Shown here piece by piece: positions 1 through 5,947 of a stretch of 6,534 bases of DNA. Each line of letters starts with the position of its first letter. The stretch's first letter is position 1. Position numbers and translations under genes: made by a program. The DNA lies in contig JAIUMB010000123.1 in assembly GCA_022565745.1 (NCBI GenBank), forward strand, positions 1-6,534. Reading direction: 5' to 3'. Source of the stretch: Cryomorphaceae bacterium (GTDB taxonomy: Bacteria > Bacteroidota > Bacteroidia > Flavobacteriales > Schleiferiaceae). The notes under the pieces are model-generated. The model ran no database searches. It had not been told where the DNA came from and was given only the letters and a program-made list of their open reading frames with translations.

Positions 1-602
1 CAAGCCTTCACGGGCTCATTTTTTCGGGTTATGATATCAACAGCAAAATGATTTTCTTCGGGTAAAAACCCCTGGATGATCTCCCCCCGCACGGGTGTAA
101 AAAAAGCATAACTGTATAATGGGCTAAGGGCACTTTCCCCGCCTTGAATATTAAAAGCTTCTTCGTACTCGACTGAAGCGCGCAATAAACTATCGTCCGA
201 ACTGGGGTCTAGTGAAAAAGCACCTGTAAAAGCAGCGGCGCTTTGTTCAATGGTGTCTCCAATATATTCCAATGGCTCATTAGAAACCACACCCTTAATG
301 ATGTTGACATATTGTTCGTATTGAGACAGTTTGGTTTGCAGGGAGTCTACCCGAAGGGCATTGTTATATGCCTGTCGCTTAAGTGCGGTAGAAGAATAGC
401 CGGGAATGTATTCTTTTAATGGGGTAAAGGCAATCAGGAGAATGGTGCCTGTAATGAGTACGACTATGCTGATGCTCACTATGACAAACACGTTCAATCG
501 CGAGAGCTTTAATGACAATTTTTCCTCAAAGTTTTCATCATTGAGGATGACCAGGCGATACTTATTGCGCCATTTTTCTGTGGTCTGCTTGAGCTTTGTC
601 AT
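1..602 (-). CDS. M23-family (LytM-like) metallopeptidase, N-terminal part, runs off left edge
   Basis: Partial gene: 200 complete codons are visible and the 3' end lies outside the window. The start is the ATG at 602-600, the first start after an in-frame TAA. The protein opens with a basic cytoplasmic stretch (MTKLKQTTEKWRNKYRLVIL), then one membrane segment at about residues 38-60 (VFVIVSISIVVLITGTILLI). A periplasmic region with heptad-like content (about 78-105, DSLQTKLSQYEQYVNIIKG) follows. The peptidase domain begins near residue 165 (FFTPVRGEIIQGF). H185-F-A-V-D189 matches the HxxxD motif whose His and Asp bind zinc in M23 enzymes; the second motif (HxH) would lie beyond the edge. The family cleaves peptidoglycan cross-links, or acts as an inactive regulator when zinc ligands are lost. 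Here the first motif is intact, so activity is plausible. The visible architecture matches membrane-anchored M23 proteins common in Bacteroidota. The start is only 26 bp past the ahcY terminator, and no RBS or promoter is evident. Confidence 0.88.
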   Translation of the reverse strand, partial: MTKLKQTTEKWRNKYRLVILNDENFEEKLSLKLSRLNVFVIVSISIVVLITGTILLIAFTPLKEYIPGYSSTALKRQAYNNALRVDSLQTKLSQYEQYVNIIKGVVSNEPLEYIGDTIEQSAAAFTGAFSLDPSSDDSLLRASVEYEEAFNIQGGESALSPLYSYAFFTPVRGEIIQGFLPEENHFAVDIITRKNEPVKA

Positions 603-628
603 CGAAAAATCGACCCGTGGTTAATTGG

Positions 629-666
629 AAAAAAACCCCCGGAGGTGTTTGGACACCATCCGGGGG
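629..666 (-). terminator. Rho-independent terminator of ahcY
   Basis: Read on the minus strand, a GC-rich hairpin (arms 653-666 and 636-648, loop 649-652, one bulged base) is followed directly by seven Ts (635-629). The arms are CCCCCGGAGGTGT and ACACCATCCGGGGG in plus-strand orientation. It starts about 10 bp after the ahcY stop codon. The U-tract lies on the minus-strand side only, so it acts on ahcY transcripts, not on plus-strand ones. Confidence 0.92.
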
Positions 667-675
667 ATAGGTGCT

Positions 676-1989
676 TTAGTAGCGGTAATATTCAGGCTTG
701 TACGGTCCTTCTTGCTTCACGCCGATATACTCGGCTTGTTCGGATGAAAGTGATTCCAATTCAACACCAATTTTGGCAAGGTGAAGAGCTGCAACTTTTT
801 CATCGAGGTGCTTGGGAAGAGTGTACACTTCATTCTTGTACTTATCGGCATACTTCCACAATTCGATTTGCGCCAATACCTGGTTGGTAAAGGAGTTACT
901 CATCACAAATGATGGATGGCCGGTGGCGCAACCAAGATTGACCAATCGCCCTTGAGCCAGCAAGAGTATGTCTTTACCATTGATGGTGTACTTATCAACC
1001 TGAGGCTTAATTTCTACGTGTGCGTCGCTGTTTTTGTTGAGCCAAGCCACGTCAATCTCATTGTCGAAATGACCAATGTTACAAACAATGGTTTTGTCCT
1101 TCATCAACTTGAAGTGCTCTGCCGTTACAATGTCGCGGTTACCGGTTGCGGTAACAACGATATCGGCTTCGGGGATGGCATTGGCCATTTTCTTAACCGC
1201 ATATCCGTCCATAGCCGCTTGAAGGGCACAGATGGGATCGATTTCCGTTACAATGACACGGGCACCGGCACCTCTCAAAGAAGCGGCCGTTCCTTTACCA
1301 ACATCTCCGTACCCGGCAACAACGGCAACTTTACCGGCCATCATTACATCGGTAGCGCGACGAATGGCGTCAACGGCAGATTCTTTACAACCGTATTTGT
1401 TATCAAACTTCGATTTGGTCACCGAGTCATTGACGTTAATGGCAGGCATAGGTAAAGTGCCTTTTTTCATGCGCTCGTAAAGGCGGTGGACACCAGTGGT
1501 GGTTTCTTCAGAAAGACCGTTGATGCCTTTGGCCAATTCCGGATAGCAGTCGAGTACCATGTTGGTAAGATCTCCTCCGTCGTCGAGAATCATGTTGAGT
1601 GGCTGACGGTCTTCACCGAAGAACAAGGTTTGTTCAATACACCAGTCAAATTCTTCCTCAGTCATACCCTTCCAGGCATAAACGGGAACACCGGAAGCGG
1701 CAATGGCGGCAGCGGCTTGATCTTGGGTGGAGTAAATATTACAAGAGCTCCAAGTTACCTTGGCGCCCAATTCTACCAATGTTTCAATTAAAACAGCCGT
1801 TTGAATGGTCATGTGTAAACAGCCGGCAATACGAGCTCCCTTAAGCGGCTTTTCTGTTCCATATTCCTCGCGAAGCGCCATGAGTCCGGGCATTTCTGCC
1901 TCAGCCAATTCAATTTCCTTTCTTCCCCAATCGGCCAAAGAAATGTCTTTTACCTTGTAAGGAATGTATTTGTCTACGTTTGTGCTCAT
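676..1989 (-). CDS. ahcY: S-adenosylhomocysteine hydrolase (adenosylhomocysteinase)
   Basis: AhcY (EC 3.3.1.1) reversibly splits S-adenosylhomocysteine into adenosine and homocysteine. This removes the product inhibitor of SAM-dependent methyltransferases and feeds homocysteine back to methionine. It is a cytoplasmic, NAD-dependent tetramer. The 437-residue length is full for the family. Residues matching the human catalytic set are present: H59 (GCLHMTIQTAVL), D136/D137 (ILDDGGD), E161/E162 (SEETTTGVH), and K192 with D196 (TKSKFDNKYG). The NAD-binding Rossmann loop is GYGDVGKG at 226-233, and the acidic residue ending beta-2 is E249 (VIVTEIDP). GHFDNEID (306-313) and the hallmark GRLVNLGCATGHPSFVMSNS (347-366) are intact. 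The C-terminal KPEYYRY supplies K431 and Y435, which in known structures reach into the neighbouring subunit's NAD site. The start has a promoter candidate just upstream and no Shine-Dalgarno sequence. Own terminator at 629-666. Nothing is degraded or unusual. Confidence 0.99.
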   Translation of the reverse strand: MSTNVDKYIPYKVKDISLADWGRKEIELAEAEMPGLMALREEYGTEKPLKGARIAGCLHMTIQTAVLIETLVELGAKVTWSSCNIYSTQDQAAAAIAASGVPVYAWKGMTEEEFDWCIEQTLFFGEDRQPLNMILDDGGDLTNMVLDCYPELAKGINGLSEETTTGVHRLYERMKKGTLPMPAINVNDSVTKSKFDNKYGCKESAVDAIRRATDVMMAGKVAVVAGYGDVGKGTAASLRGAGARVIVTEIDPICALQAAMDGYAVKKMANAIPEADIVVTATGNRDIVTAEHFKLMKDKTIVCNIGHFDNEIDVAWLNKNSDAHVEIKPQVDKYTINGKDILLLAQGRLVNLGCATGHPSFVMSNSFTNQVLAQIELWKYADKYKNEVYTLPKHLDEKVAALHLAKIGVELESLSSEQAEYIGVKQEGPYKPEYYRY

Positions 1990-2011
1990 TAAAATGTATT
2001 TTTTGAATTTG

Positions 2012-2044
2012 CAAATATACGGCTTATGATTTGCCTATGGGCAA
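2012..2044 (-). promoter_or_regulatory. Candidate Bacteroidota-type promoter for ahcY
   Basis: On the minus strand, TATATTTG (2019-2012) matches the Bacteroidota -7 consensus TAnnTTTG exactly. A TTG (2044-2042) lies 22 bp upstream, slightly more than the usual 19-21. The expected start of transcription near 2005 gives a leader of only about 15 nt, too short for a riboswitch. Inferred from motif match only. Confidence 0.55.
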
Positions 2045-2121
2045 TTGTCTTAATGGCCTATTCCAATGACAAATAAATGGGGATTCTGTTCTGTGAATAG
2101 GGGACTTTTTTTTGCAAAAGC

Positions 2122-4131
2122 CTATTGACGACAAAGATCAATGGCCTCTTCCACCGTTTCCACCGGGGCGTGACAATGTTTTCCCTGACACACAAAGTGG
2201 CGTGTTTTTTCCTGCCATCTGCCTTGAAATAAGCCATGTTGGTGGTTTGACGTTTCTATTAGCACAAACAAATCCGTGTGAAAATCGTGGAAAGTTTGGG
2301 TGATATCGGTCAATAATGAAGCGCTATTATCGCCACTGATGACCCACGCTTTGTGTTTGTCGGCGGCCATTTGCAAGTAGAGTACCCCCCATAAATAAAA
2401 GCCACTCTTTACCTCGCGACTGATGACGCCGGCGTGTTTAACCATCGCTTTCCATCTGGCTTCCAATTCGGGCTGGTACGAAACGGCACAGTACAAACGC
2501 AACGCATCAGCCATGAGGGCATTGGGCGAAGGAATGACGTTGTCTTCCAAGTCTCGACTGCGCTGAATCACGTGTTCGCTATCGCTTGCGGTGGTGAAAA
2601 AGAACGGACTGTCGTCGTCGCTGAATTTAGACATTGCAAGCTCTACGAGCGCCTCGGCTTCAACAAACCATTGGTCATTTCCCGTAACGGAAAACAGCAT
2701 GAGAAAGCCTTGCGACAAAGCAGCCATATCTTCCAACTGCGCGTGGTTGTAGACCTTGCCTTCGCTGTTGATGCGGTGCCATTGGCCATCTTTTTTGAAA
2801 TTTGCAACGGCACTGTTGGCCAAATCTTCGGCTAGTGTTTTCCAGTTGGCTTCACCGGTGGCCAAGTAGGCGTGTACAAATCCGGTAATGAGTAAGCCAT
2901 TCCATCCGGCAATGCTCTTGCGGTCGATCGCCGGCGCCACCCGCTTTTTGCGCTCCGCCAGCAATTTTTGATGGACATTTTCAAGTGCTAATTCCATGTC
3001 ATCTACACTTAATTCCAAATTTTTAGCCGCGGATTGATTGTCTTTTAAGCGAAATAGAATATATCGTTCTTCCCAGGGTTCTTGGAGATCGTAGACCGCT
3101 TCTAAAATTGGATAATCATCCCTGGCAATGGCTTTTAGCTCAGCTTTGGTCCAGGTGTAGTACTTGCCCTCTTCACCTTCCGAGTCGGCGTCGATGGCAG
3201 AGGCGTAGAGACCATTTGCATTGAGAAAATCCGACTGCAACATGCGCTTGATGCCGTAAAGGACCTCGCGAAATTCACGGTTGTTTGTTCGTCTCGACGC
3301 CATGCTGAAGAGATTGAGCAATTGCGCATTGTCGTACAGCATCTTTTCAAAATGCGGCACTTTCCAACGGCCATCGACGGCATAGCGACAAAAACCACCG
3401 CCGAGAACGTCGTAAATTCCGCCATCTTTCATTTTATGAAGCGTGTTGAGCATGTGCGCTTCCATATCGGGAAGATGGAAAGCCTCTGCAGACATCAGGT
3501 GAAAAATTTGTTCCCAAGGCATGGGAAACTTAGGCGCACGGTTGTAGCCACCCCATTCGCGGTCGCGCATTTGCAGTACCCGGGATTCCCGTTCTTTTAG
3601 CCAATCGGTATTCAATTTGGCATCCGAGTCTTGTGCTTGAGGCAGCAACTCAGTGGCTTGCAAACCTTCCTGCAGTTCAGCGGCGTATTGTCGTACCTTT
3701 TCGGGTTCTTGTTTGTAGAGCTTTTGAATTTGTAAAAGCGTTTGCATCCACTTGTCGCGTGGCACGTAGGTCGCCCCCCAAATGGGGCGCTTGTCGGGCA
3801 AACAGACCACATTCAACGGCCAGCCGCCTTGTCCGGACATCAACTGCACCGCTGTCATGTATATGTGGTCGATGTCGGGGCGTTCCTCGCGATCAACTTT
3901 TATGCTGATGAAGTGCGCATTCATCACATCGGCCACATCGTCTTGTTCAAAGCACTCATGCTCCATAACATGGCACCAATGACAACTGGAATAACCAATG
4001 CTTACGATCACCAGTTTGTCTTTTCGTTCAGCCTCCTTCCAGATGCTATTGCCCCATTGTTTCCAATGAACGGGATTGTCTTTGTGTTGCTGGAGATATA
4101 AACTTGGAGATAAGTGCAATTCGTTGTTCAT
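2122..4131 (-). CDS. DUF255 thioredoxin-domain protein (YyaL / SPATA20 family)
   Basis: A 669-residue protein with an N-terminal thioredoxin-like domain and an (alpha/alpha)6-barrel resembling N-acylglucosamine 2-epimerases and glycosidases. Family landmarks in order: LSPSLYLQQHKDNPVHW at the start; redox-type C50-H-W-C53-H; VDREERPDID (79-88); GGWPLNV (102-108); APKFPMP (199-205); GGIYDVLGGGFCRYAVDG (237-254) and WKVPHFEKMLYDNAQLL (256-272); SAIDADSEGEEGKYYTW (311-327); WNGLLITGF (410-418); a DNVIPSPNALMADALRLY segment; and a C-terminal C648-x4-C653 pair typical of the family. The molecular function of this widespread family is not firmly established. The CxxC suggests redox or metal chemistry, and the barrel suggests carbohydrate binding, but neither is shown here. 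I chose the ATG at 4131 over the in-frame ATG at 4182. The family homology begins here, and the longer start would place the promoter candidate (4150-4180) inside the coding region. It is cytoplasmic by sequence: no signal peptide or membrane segment. No convincing terminator follows the TAG. Confidence 0.93.
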   Translation of the reverse strand: MNNELHLSPSLYLQQHKDNPVHWKQWGNSIWKEAERKDKLVIVSIGYSSCHWCHVMEHECFEQDDVADVMNAHFISIKVDREERPDIDHIYMTAVQLMSGQGGWPLNVVCLPDKRPIWGATYVPRDKWMQTLLQIQKLYKQEPEKVRQYAAELQEGLQATELLPQAQDSDAKLNTDWLKERESRVLQMRDREWGGYNRAPKFPMPWEQIFHLMSAEAFHLPDMEAHMLNTLHKMKDGGIYDVLGGGFCRYAVDGRWKVPHFEKMLYDNAQLLNLFSMASRRTNNREFREVLYGIKRMLQSDFLNANGLYASAIDADSEGEEGKYYTWTKAELKAIARDDYPILEAVYDLQEPWEERYILFRLKDNQSAAKNLELSVDDMELALENVHQKLLAERKKRVAPAIDRKSIAGWNGLLITGFVHAYLATGEANWKTLAEDLANSAVANFKKDGQWHRINSEGKVYNHAQLEDMAALSQGFLMLFSVTGNDQWFVEAEALVELAMSKFSDDDSPFFFTTASDSEHVIQRSRDLEDNVIPSPNALMADALRLYCAVSYQPELEARWKAMVKHAGVISREVKSGFYLWGVLYLQMAADKHKAWVISGDNSASLLTDITQTFHDFHTDLFVLIETSNHQHGLFQGRWQEKTRHFVCQGKHCHAPVETVEEAIDLCRQ

Positions 4132-4149
4132 GGTAAAAAAATCTATAGG

Positions 4150-4180
4150 CAAAGTTAAACTGTTGATGGCCGACATCAAC
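4150..4180 (-). promoter_or_regulatory. Candidate Bacteroidota-type promoter for the DUF255 gene
   Basis: Minus-strand TAACTTTG (4157-4150) is an exact TAnnTTTG match. It is preceded by GTTG (4180-4177) at a 19-bp spacing, within the normal range. The -7 box lies 18 bp before the ATG at 4131, so the leader would be about 10-13 nt. An 8-bp inverted repeat occupies the spacer between the boxes. Confidence 0.6.
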
Positions 4181-4181
4181 A
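4161..4181. repeat. Inverted repeat within the DUF255 promoter (possible operator)
   Basis: Perfect 8-bp arms TGTTGATG (4161-4168) and CATCAACA (4174-4181) flank a 5-bp centre, GCCGA. The element fills the spacer and overlaps the -33 box of the promoter candidate, where a dimeric repressor would block RNA polymerase. The symmetry is seen directly; the operator role is inferred. A chance palindrome cannot be excluded. Confidence 0.45.
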
Positions 4182-4246
4182 ATCAGGGTGAGCGGTTGAT
4201 TTTACAAACGACCAAAGTACAAAAGTGTTTGTGTTTTTTTCAACAA

Positions 4247-4283
4247 TGTAACAATACGCACGTTACACAATTGGTTGATTGTG
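4247..4283. repeat. Two overlapping short inverted repeats in the divergent intergenic region
   Basis: TGTAAC (4247-4252) pairs with GTTACA (4262-4267) across 9 bp. CACAAT (4266-4271) pairs with ATTGTG (4278-4283) across 6 bp. Both arm pairs are perfect and the two elements share two bases. They end 9 bp upstream of the -33 box proposed for the kelch gene, a position typical of activator sites. No T-tract follows, so they do not look like terminators. With 6-bp arms in AT-rich DNA, chance occurrence is quite possible. Confidence 0.3.
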
Positions 4284-4292
4284 AAAACAGAA

Positions 4293-4324
4293 TTTGTGTT
4301 AATGCATTATTTTTCATATCATTG
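4293..4324 (+). promoter_or_regulatory. Candidate Bacteroidota-type promoter for the kelch/T9SS gene
   Basis: TTTG (4293-4296), 20 bp, then TATCATTG (4317-4324), which matches TAnnTTTG at seven of eight positions. Transcription would start near 4331, giving a leader of about 30 nt before the ATG at 4361. That leader is AT-rich and has no Shine-Dalgarno sequence, as is usual in Bacteroidota. Confidence 0.55.
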
Positions 4325-4360
4325 CAAATGTTCCAATATTAAAAGTCAAAAACCCAAAGA

Positions 4361-5569
4361 ATGAAAAAAAGTATACTTTTTGCCATCAGTGCATGTTTTA
4401 CTTTCACGCTAAACGCACAACACGCTTGGACGCCAAAAGCCGACCTTCCCAATGCCAATCAAGGGAGGCACCATCCGGTAACTTGGGGTATTGGCGATTA
4501 CGGGTATGCTTTAACAGGAACCACGTCCAATCAAGCGACCACCAACCATTTTTTTAAATACGATCCGAGTAGTGATAGTTGGTCTACGCTAACACCATTC
4601 CCTGGTCCGGCCAGAAGCTTTGCCATTGGAGACATGTATCAAGGAGAAGGTTACATTGGTTTTGGGTTTACCACTACGACAGGCACTTTACTCAATGATT
4701 TGTGGAAGTACAATCCCGATACTGAAACTTGGACTCAATTGGCTTCTTGTCCGTGCGAAGGAAGAAGACACCCTGTTTTTTCAATCAATCAGAACGAAGG
4801 AAAACTGTATGTGGGCTTAGGTGACAACTTACAAATGAACCTCAGGGATTGGTGGGTTTACGATATAGACACCGATACTTGGGCAGAGTTAGAGACATTT
4901 CCGGGAACCCGCAGACACCACCCCTTTCATTTTGCCATAGGGGACTACGTATACGCTGGGTTAGGTCATGGCTCCGCGATATACGATGACTTTTATCGTT
5001 ACGACCCGGTTGACAGCACATGGGCACAGATGGCTTCATCACCCGATGTGCGTGCGGCTGGTACGGAGTTTTCCTATATGGGATATGGGTTTGTTCTCAG
5101 TGGGGATGCACAAAATCACTTGCCGACTAACCCCTCAATTTTTTGGCGATACAATCCAAGTAACGACACATGGTCAAGCTTACCACCACACCCCGGTTTT
5201 AGCAGGTGGGCGCCTGGTTCGTTCATTGTTAATGGCACCTTGTACTTTTTTGCCGGACAAGACGGACAAACGCAAAGTCTCGTGGGGAGTATGTACAGTT
5301 TTAACCTAGAAAGTTACTTGAGTAATAATAGTTTTGATGCTGATGTACCACTAACGATTTATCCCAATCCTACTTCATCGGAGATTCATGTAGATACGGA
5401 AATAGACTTTGCGCACATTGAAATTATCGGTATGGACGGTCGAAAGGTCAAGCAGTCTAAATTTGATCCGCAAATACGCACAGAAGACCTGCCGTCTGGA
5501 ACGTATTTACTCCATTTAATTACCGAGAGTGGAGAGCGTGTTCAGAAGAAGTTTGTTGTTCAAAAATAA
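4361..5569 (+). CDS. Secreted kelch-repeat six-bladed beta-propeller with T9SS type A sorting domain
   Basis: A 402-residue exported protein. The signal peptide is MKKSILFAISACFTFTLNA, with cleavage likely before Q20. Residues 21-319 are a kelch-like propeller with six repeats about 50 residues apart. Each has an aromatic-Y-[DN] strand then D/S-x-W: FKYDPSSDSW (65-74), WKYNPDTETW (115-124), WVYDIDTDTW (165-174), YRYDPVDSTW (212-221), FWRYNPSNDTW (261-271) and a last MYSFNLESY (311-319) without a tryptophan. The missing tryptophan strand is supplied by W23-TPKADLP at the N terminus, so the ring probably closes with that strand. SCPC (129-132) could form a disulfide. After a short linker comes a type A sorting domain (about 329-402): YPNPTSSEIHV, IEIIGMDGRKV, LPSGTYLLHL, ending KKFVVQK. 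Such domains direct proteins through the outer membrane by T9SS, after which they are usually removed and the cargo is released or anchored to the surface. Ligand or enzyme activity cannot be read from the sequence. NanM-type mutarotases share the fold, but I see no basis for that call. Confidence 0.92.
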   Translation: MKKSILFAISACFTFTLNAQHAWTPKADLPNANQGRHHPVTWGIGDYGYALTGTTSNQATTNHFFKYDPSSDSWSTLTPFPGPARSFAIGDMYQGEGYIGFGFTTTTGTLLNDLWKYNPDTETWTQLASCPCEGRRHPVFSINQNEGKLYVGLGDNLQMNLRDWWVYDIDTDTWAELETFPGTRRHHPFHFAIGDYVYAGLGHGSAIYDDFYRYDPVDSTWAQMASSPDVRAAGTEFSYMGYGFVLSGDAQNHLPTNPSIFWRYNPSNDTWSSLPPHPGFSRWAPGSFIVNGTLYFFAGQDGQTQSLVGSMYSFNLESYLSNNSFDADVPLTIYPNPTSSEIHVDTEIDFAHIEIIGMDGRKVKQSKFDPQIRTEDLPSGTYLLHLITESGERVQKKFVVQK

Positions 5570-5574
5570 CAAAC
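5551..5574. repeat. Inverted repeat across the convergent gene ends, possible weak bidirectional terminator
   Basis: GTTTGTT (5551-5557) and AACAAAC (5568-5574) form perfect 7-bp arms around a 10-bp loop. The element covers the last codons and TAA of the kelch gene and stops 1 bp before the stop codon of the alkyltransferase-like gene. The stem is AT-rich and has no clear U-tract on either strand, so termination by this hairpin alone would be weak. Role inferred from position. Confidence 0.3.
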
Positions 5575-5575
5575 C

Positions 5576-5902
5576 TTAGAGGGCGTTTCGTGGATCCCAA
5601 AACAAAGACTTGAAGTCAACCACTTGATCGTTTTTGATGGCAACACCCTCTGACTTTAGTAAGTCGGCCATCATGGTGCTCCCGGGAAAGTGGTGTTTGC
5701 CTGTAAGCAGTCCATTGCGATTGACTACCCTGTGGGCGGGAACATCGGTGCCGGCTGCTGCGTTTAATGCATAACCGACCACGCGCGAAGAACTTTTACT
5801 GCCTAAGTATTCAGCGATGGCGCCATAACTTGTTACCCTTCCATGGGGAATTTGGTGTACCACCGCATAAACACGGGCAAAGAAATCATTCGACTTGCTC
5901 AT
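5576..5902 (-). CDS. Alkyltransferase-like protein (MGMT/Ogt DNA-binding fold, no acceptor cysteine)
   Basis: A 108-residue protein equal to the C-terminal DNA-binding domain of O6-alkylguanine-DNA alkyltransferases. The winged-helix/helix-turn-helix region is clear: IPHGRVTSYGAIAEYLGS (18-35), with Y26 matching the tyrosine that helps flip the base. R40 (SSSRVVGYAL) matches the arginine finger that fills the gap. The active-site motif normally PCHRV is P55-A56-H57-R58-V59, so the alkyl-accepting cysteine is replaced by alanine. Proteins of this type (ATLs) bind O6-alkylguanine without repairing it and flag the lesion for nucleotide excision repair; alanine at this position is known in Thermus TTHA1564, tryptophan in E. 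coli YbaZ and S. pombe Atl1. The rest of the site (NRNGLLTGKHHFPG, 61-74) is intact, so this is a normal ATL and not a decayed MGMT. The start at 5902 has a -7 box match 28 bp upstream. It converges on the kelch gene with 6 bp between stop codons. Confidence 0.93.
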   Translation of the reverse strand: MSKSNDFFARVYAVVHQIPHGRVTSYGAIAEYLGSKSSSRVVGYALNAAAGTDVPAHRVVNRNGLLTGKHHFPGSTMMADLLKSEGVAIKNDQVVDFKSLFWDPRNAL

Positions 5903-5925
5903 CTACTTTTTTTTTAGTAATTTTA
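5895..5925 (+). promoter_or_regulatory. Candidate promoter for the outer-membrane barrel gene
   Basis: TTG (5895-5897), 20 bp, then TAATTTTA (5918-5925), seven of eight matches to TAnnTTTG. Transcription would start near 5932, leaving about 16 nt before the ATG at 5948. The upstream box lies inside the first codons of the divergent alkyltransferase-like gene. Motif-based inference. Confidence 0.45.
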
Positions 5926-5930
5926 TGCTT

Positions 5931-5938
5931 CAAAAATA
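5931..5938 (-). promoter_or_regulatory. -7 box candidate for the alkyltransferase-like gene
   Basis: Minus-strand TATTTTTG (5938-5931) matches TAnnTTTG exactly, 28 bp before the ATG at 5902. At the expected -33 position (about 5958-5961, inside the divergent gene) there is no TTTG, so only half of the promoter is supported. Confidence 0.4.
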
Positions 5939-5947
5939 CCTCCAATT

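Noticed and set aside
916..1455. Open frame of 179 codons on the plus strand opposite ahcY
   Set aside because: It lies wholly antisense to a perfectly conserved enzyme and has no recognisable domain; it reflects codon bias of the real gene.
2081..2118. Possible terminator after the DUF255 stop codon (ATTC...GAAT near a run of Ts)
   Set aside because: The stem is about 4 bp, and the T-run is on the plus strand, where no gene ends. It does not fit a minus-strand terminator.
1990..2121. A SAH or SAM riboswitch upstream of ahcY
   Set aside because: The predicted leader is only about 15 nt, and the 132-bp gap shows no conserved riboswitch-like stems. Such riboswitches are expected on some ahcY genes, but not supported here.
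4132..4182. A 17-residue N-terminal extension of the DUF255 protein from the in-frame ATG at 4182
   Set aside because: It has no family homology by eye, begins one base beyond the palindrome, and would put a good promoter candidate inside the gene. The ATG at 4131 fits the family start.
4076..4342. Plus-strand open frame of 88 codons spanning the DUF255 start and the intergenic region
   Set aside because: It overlaps the DUF255 N-terminus in antisense and runs through the promoters; the product has no signal, domain or plausible composition.
4361..5569. Calling the kelch gene an N-acetylneuraminate epimerase (NanM)
   Set aside because: Only the generic kelch fold is shared. There is no sialic-acid gene nearby, and the sorting domain and repeat pattern fit generic T9SS cargo equally well.
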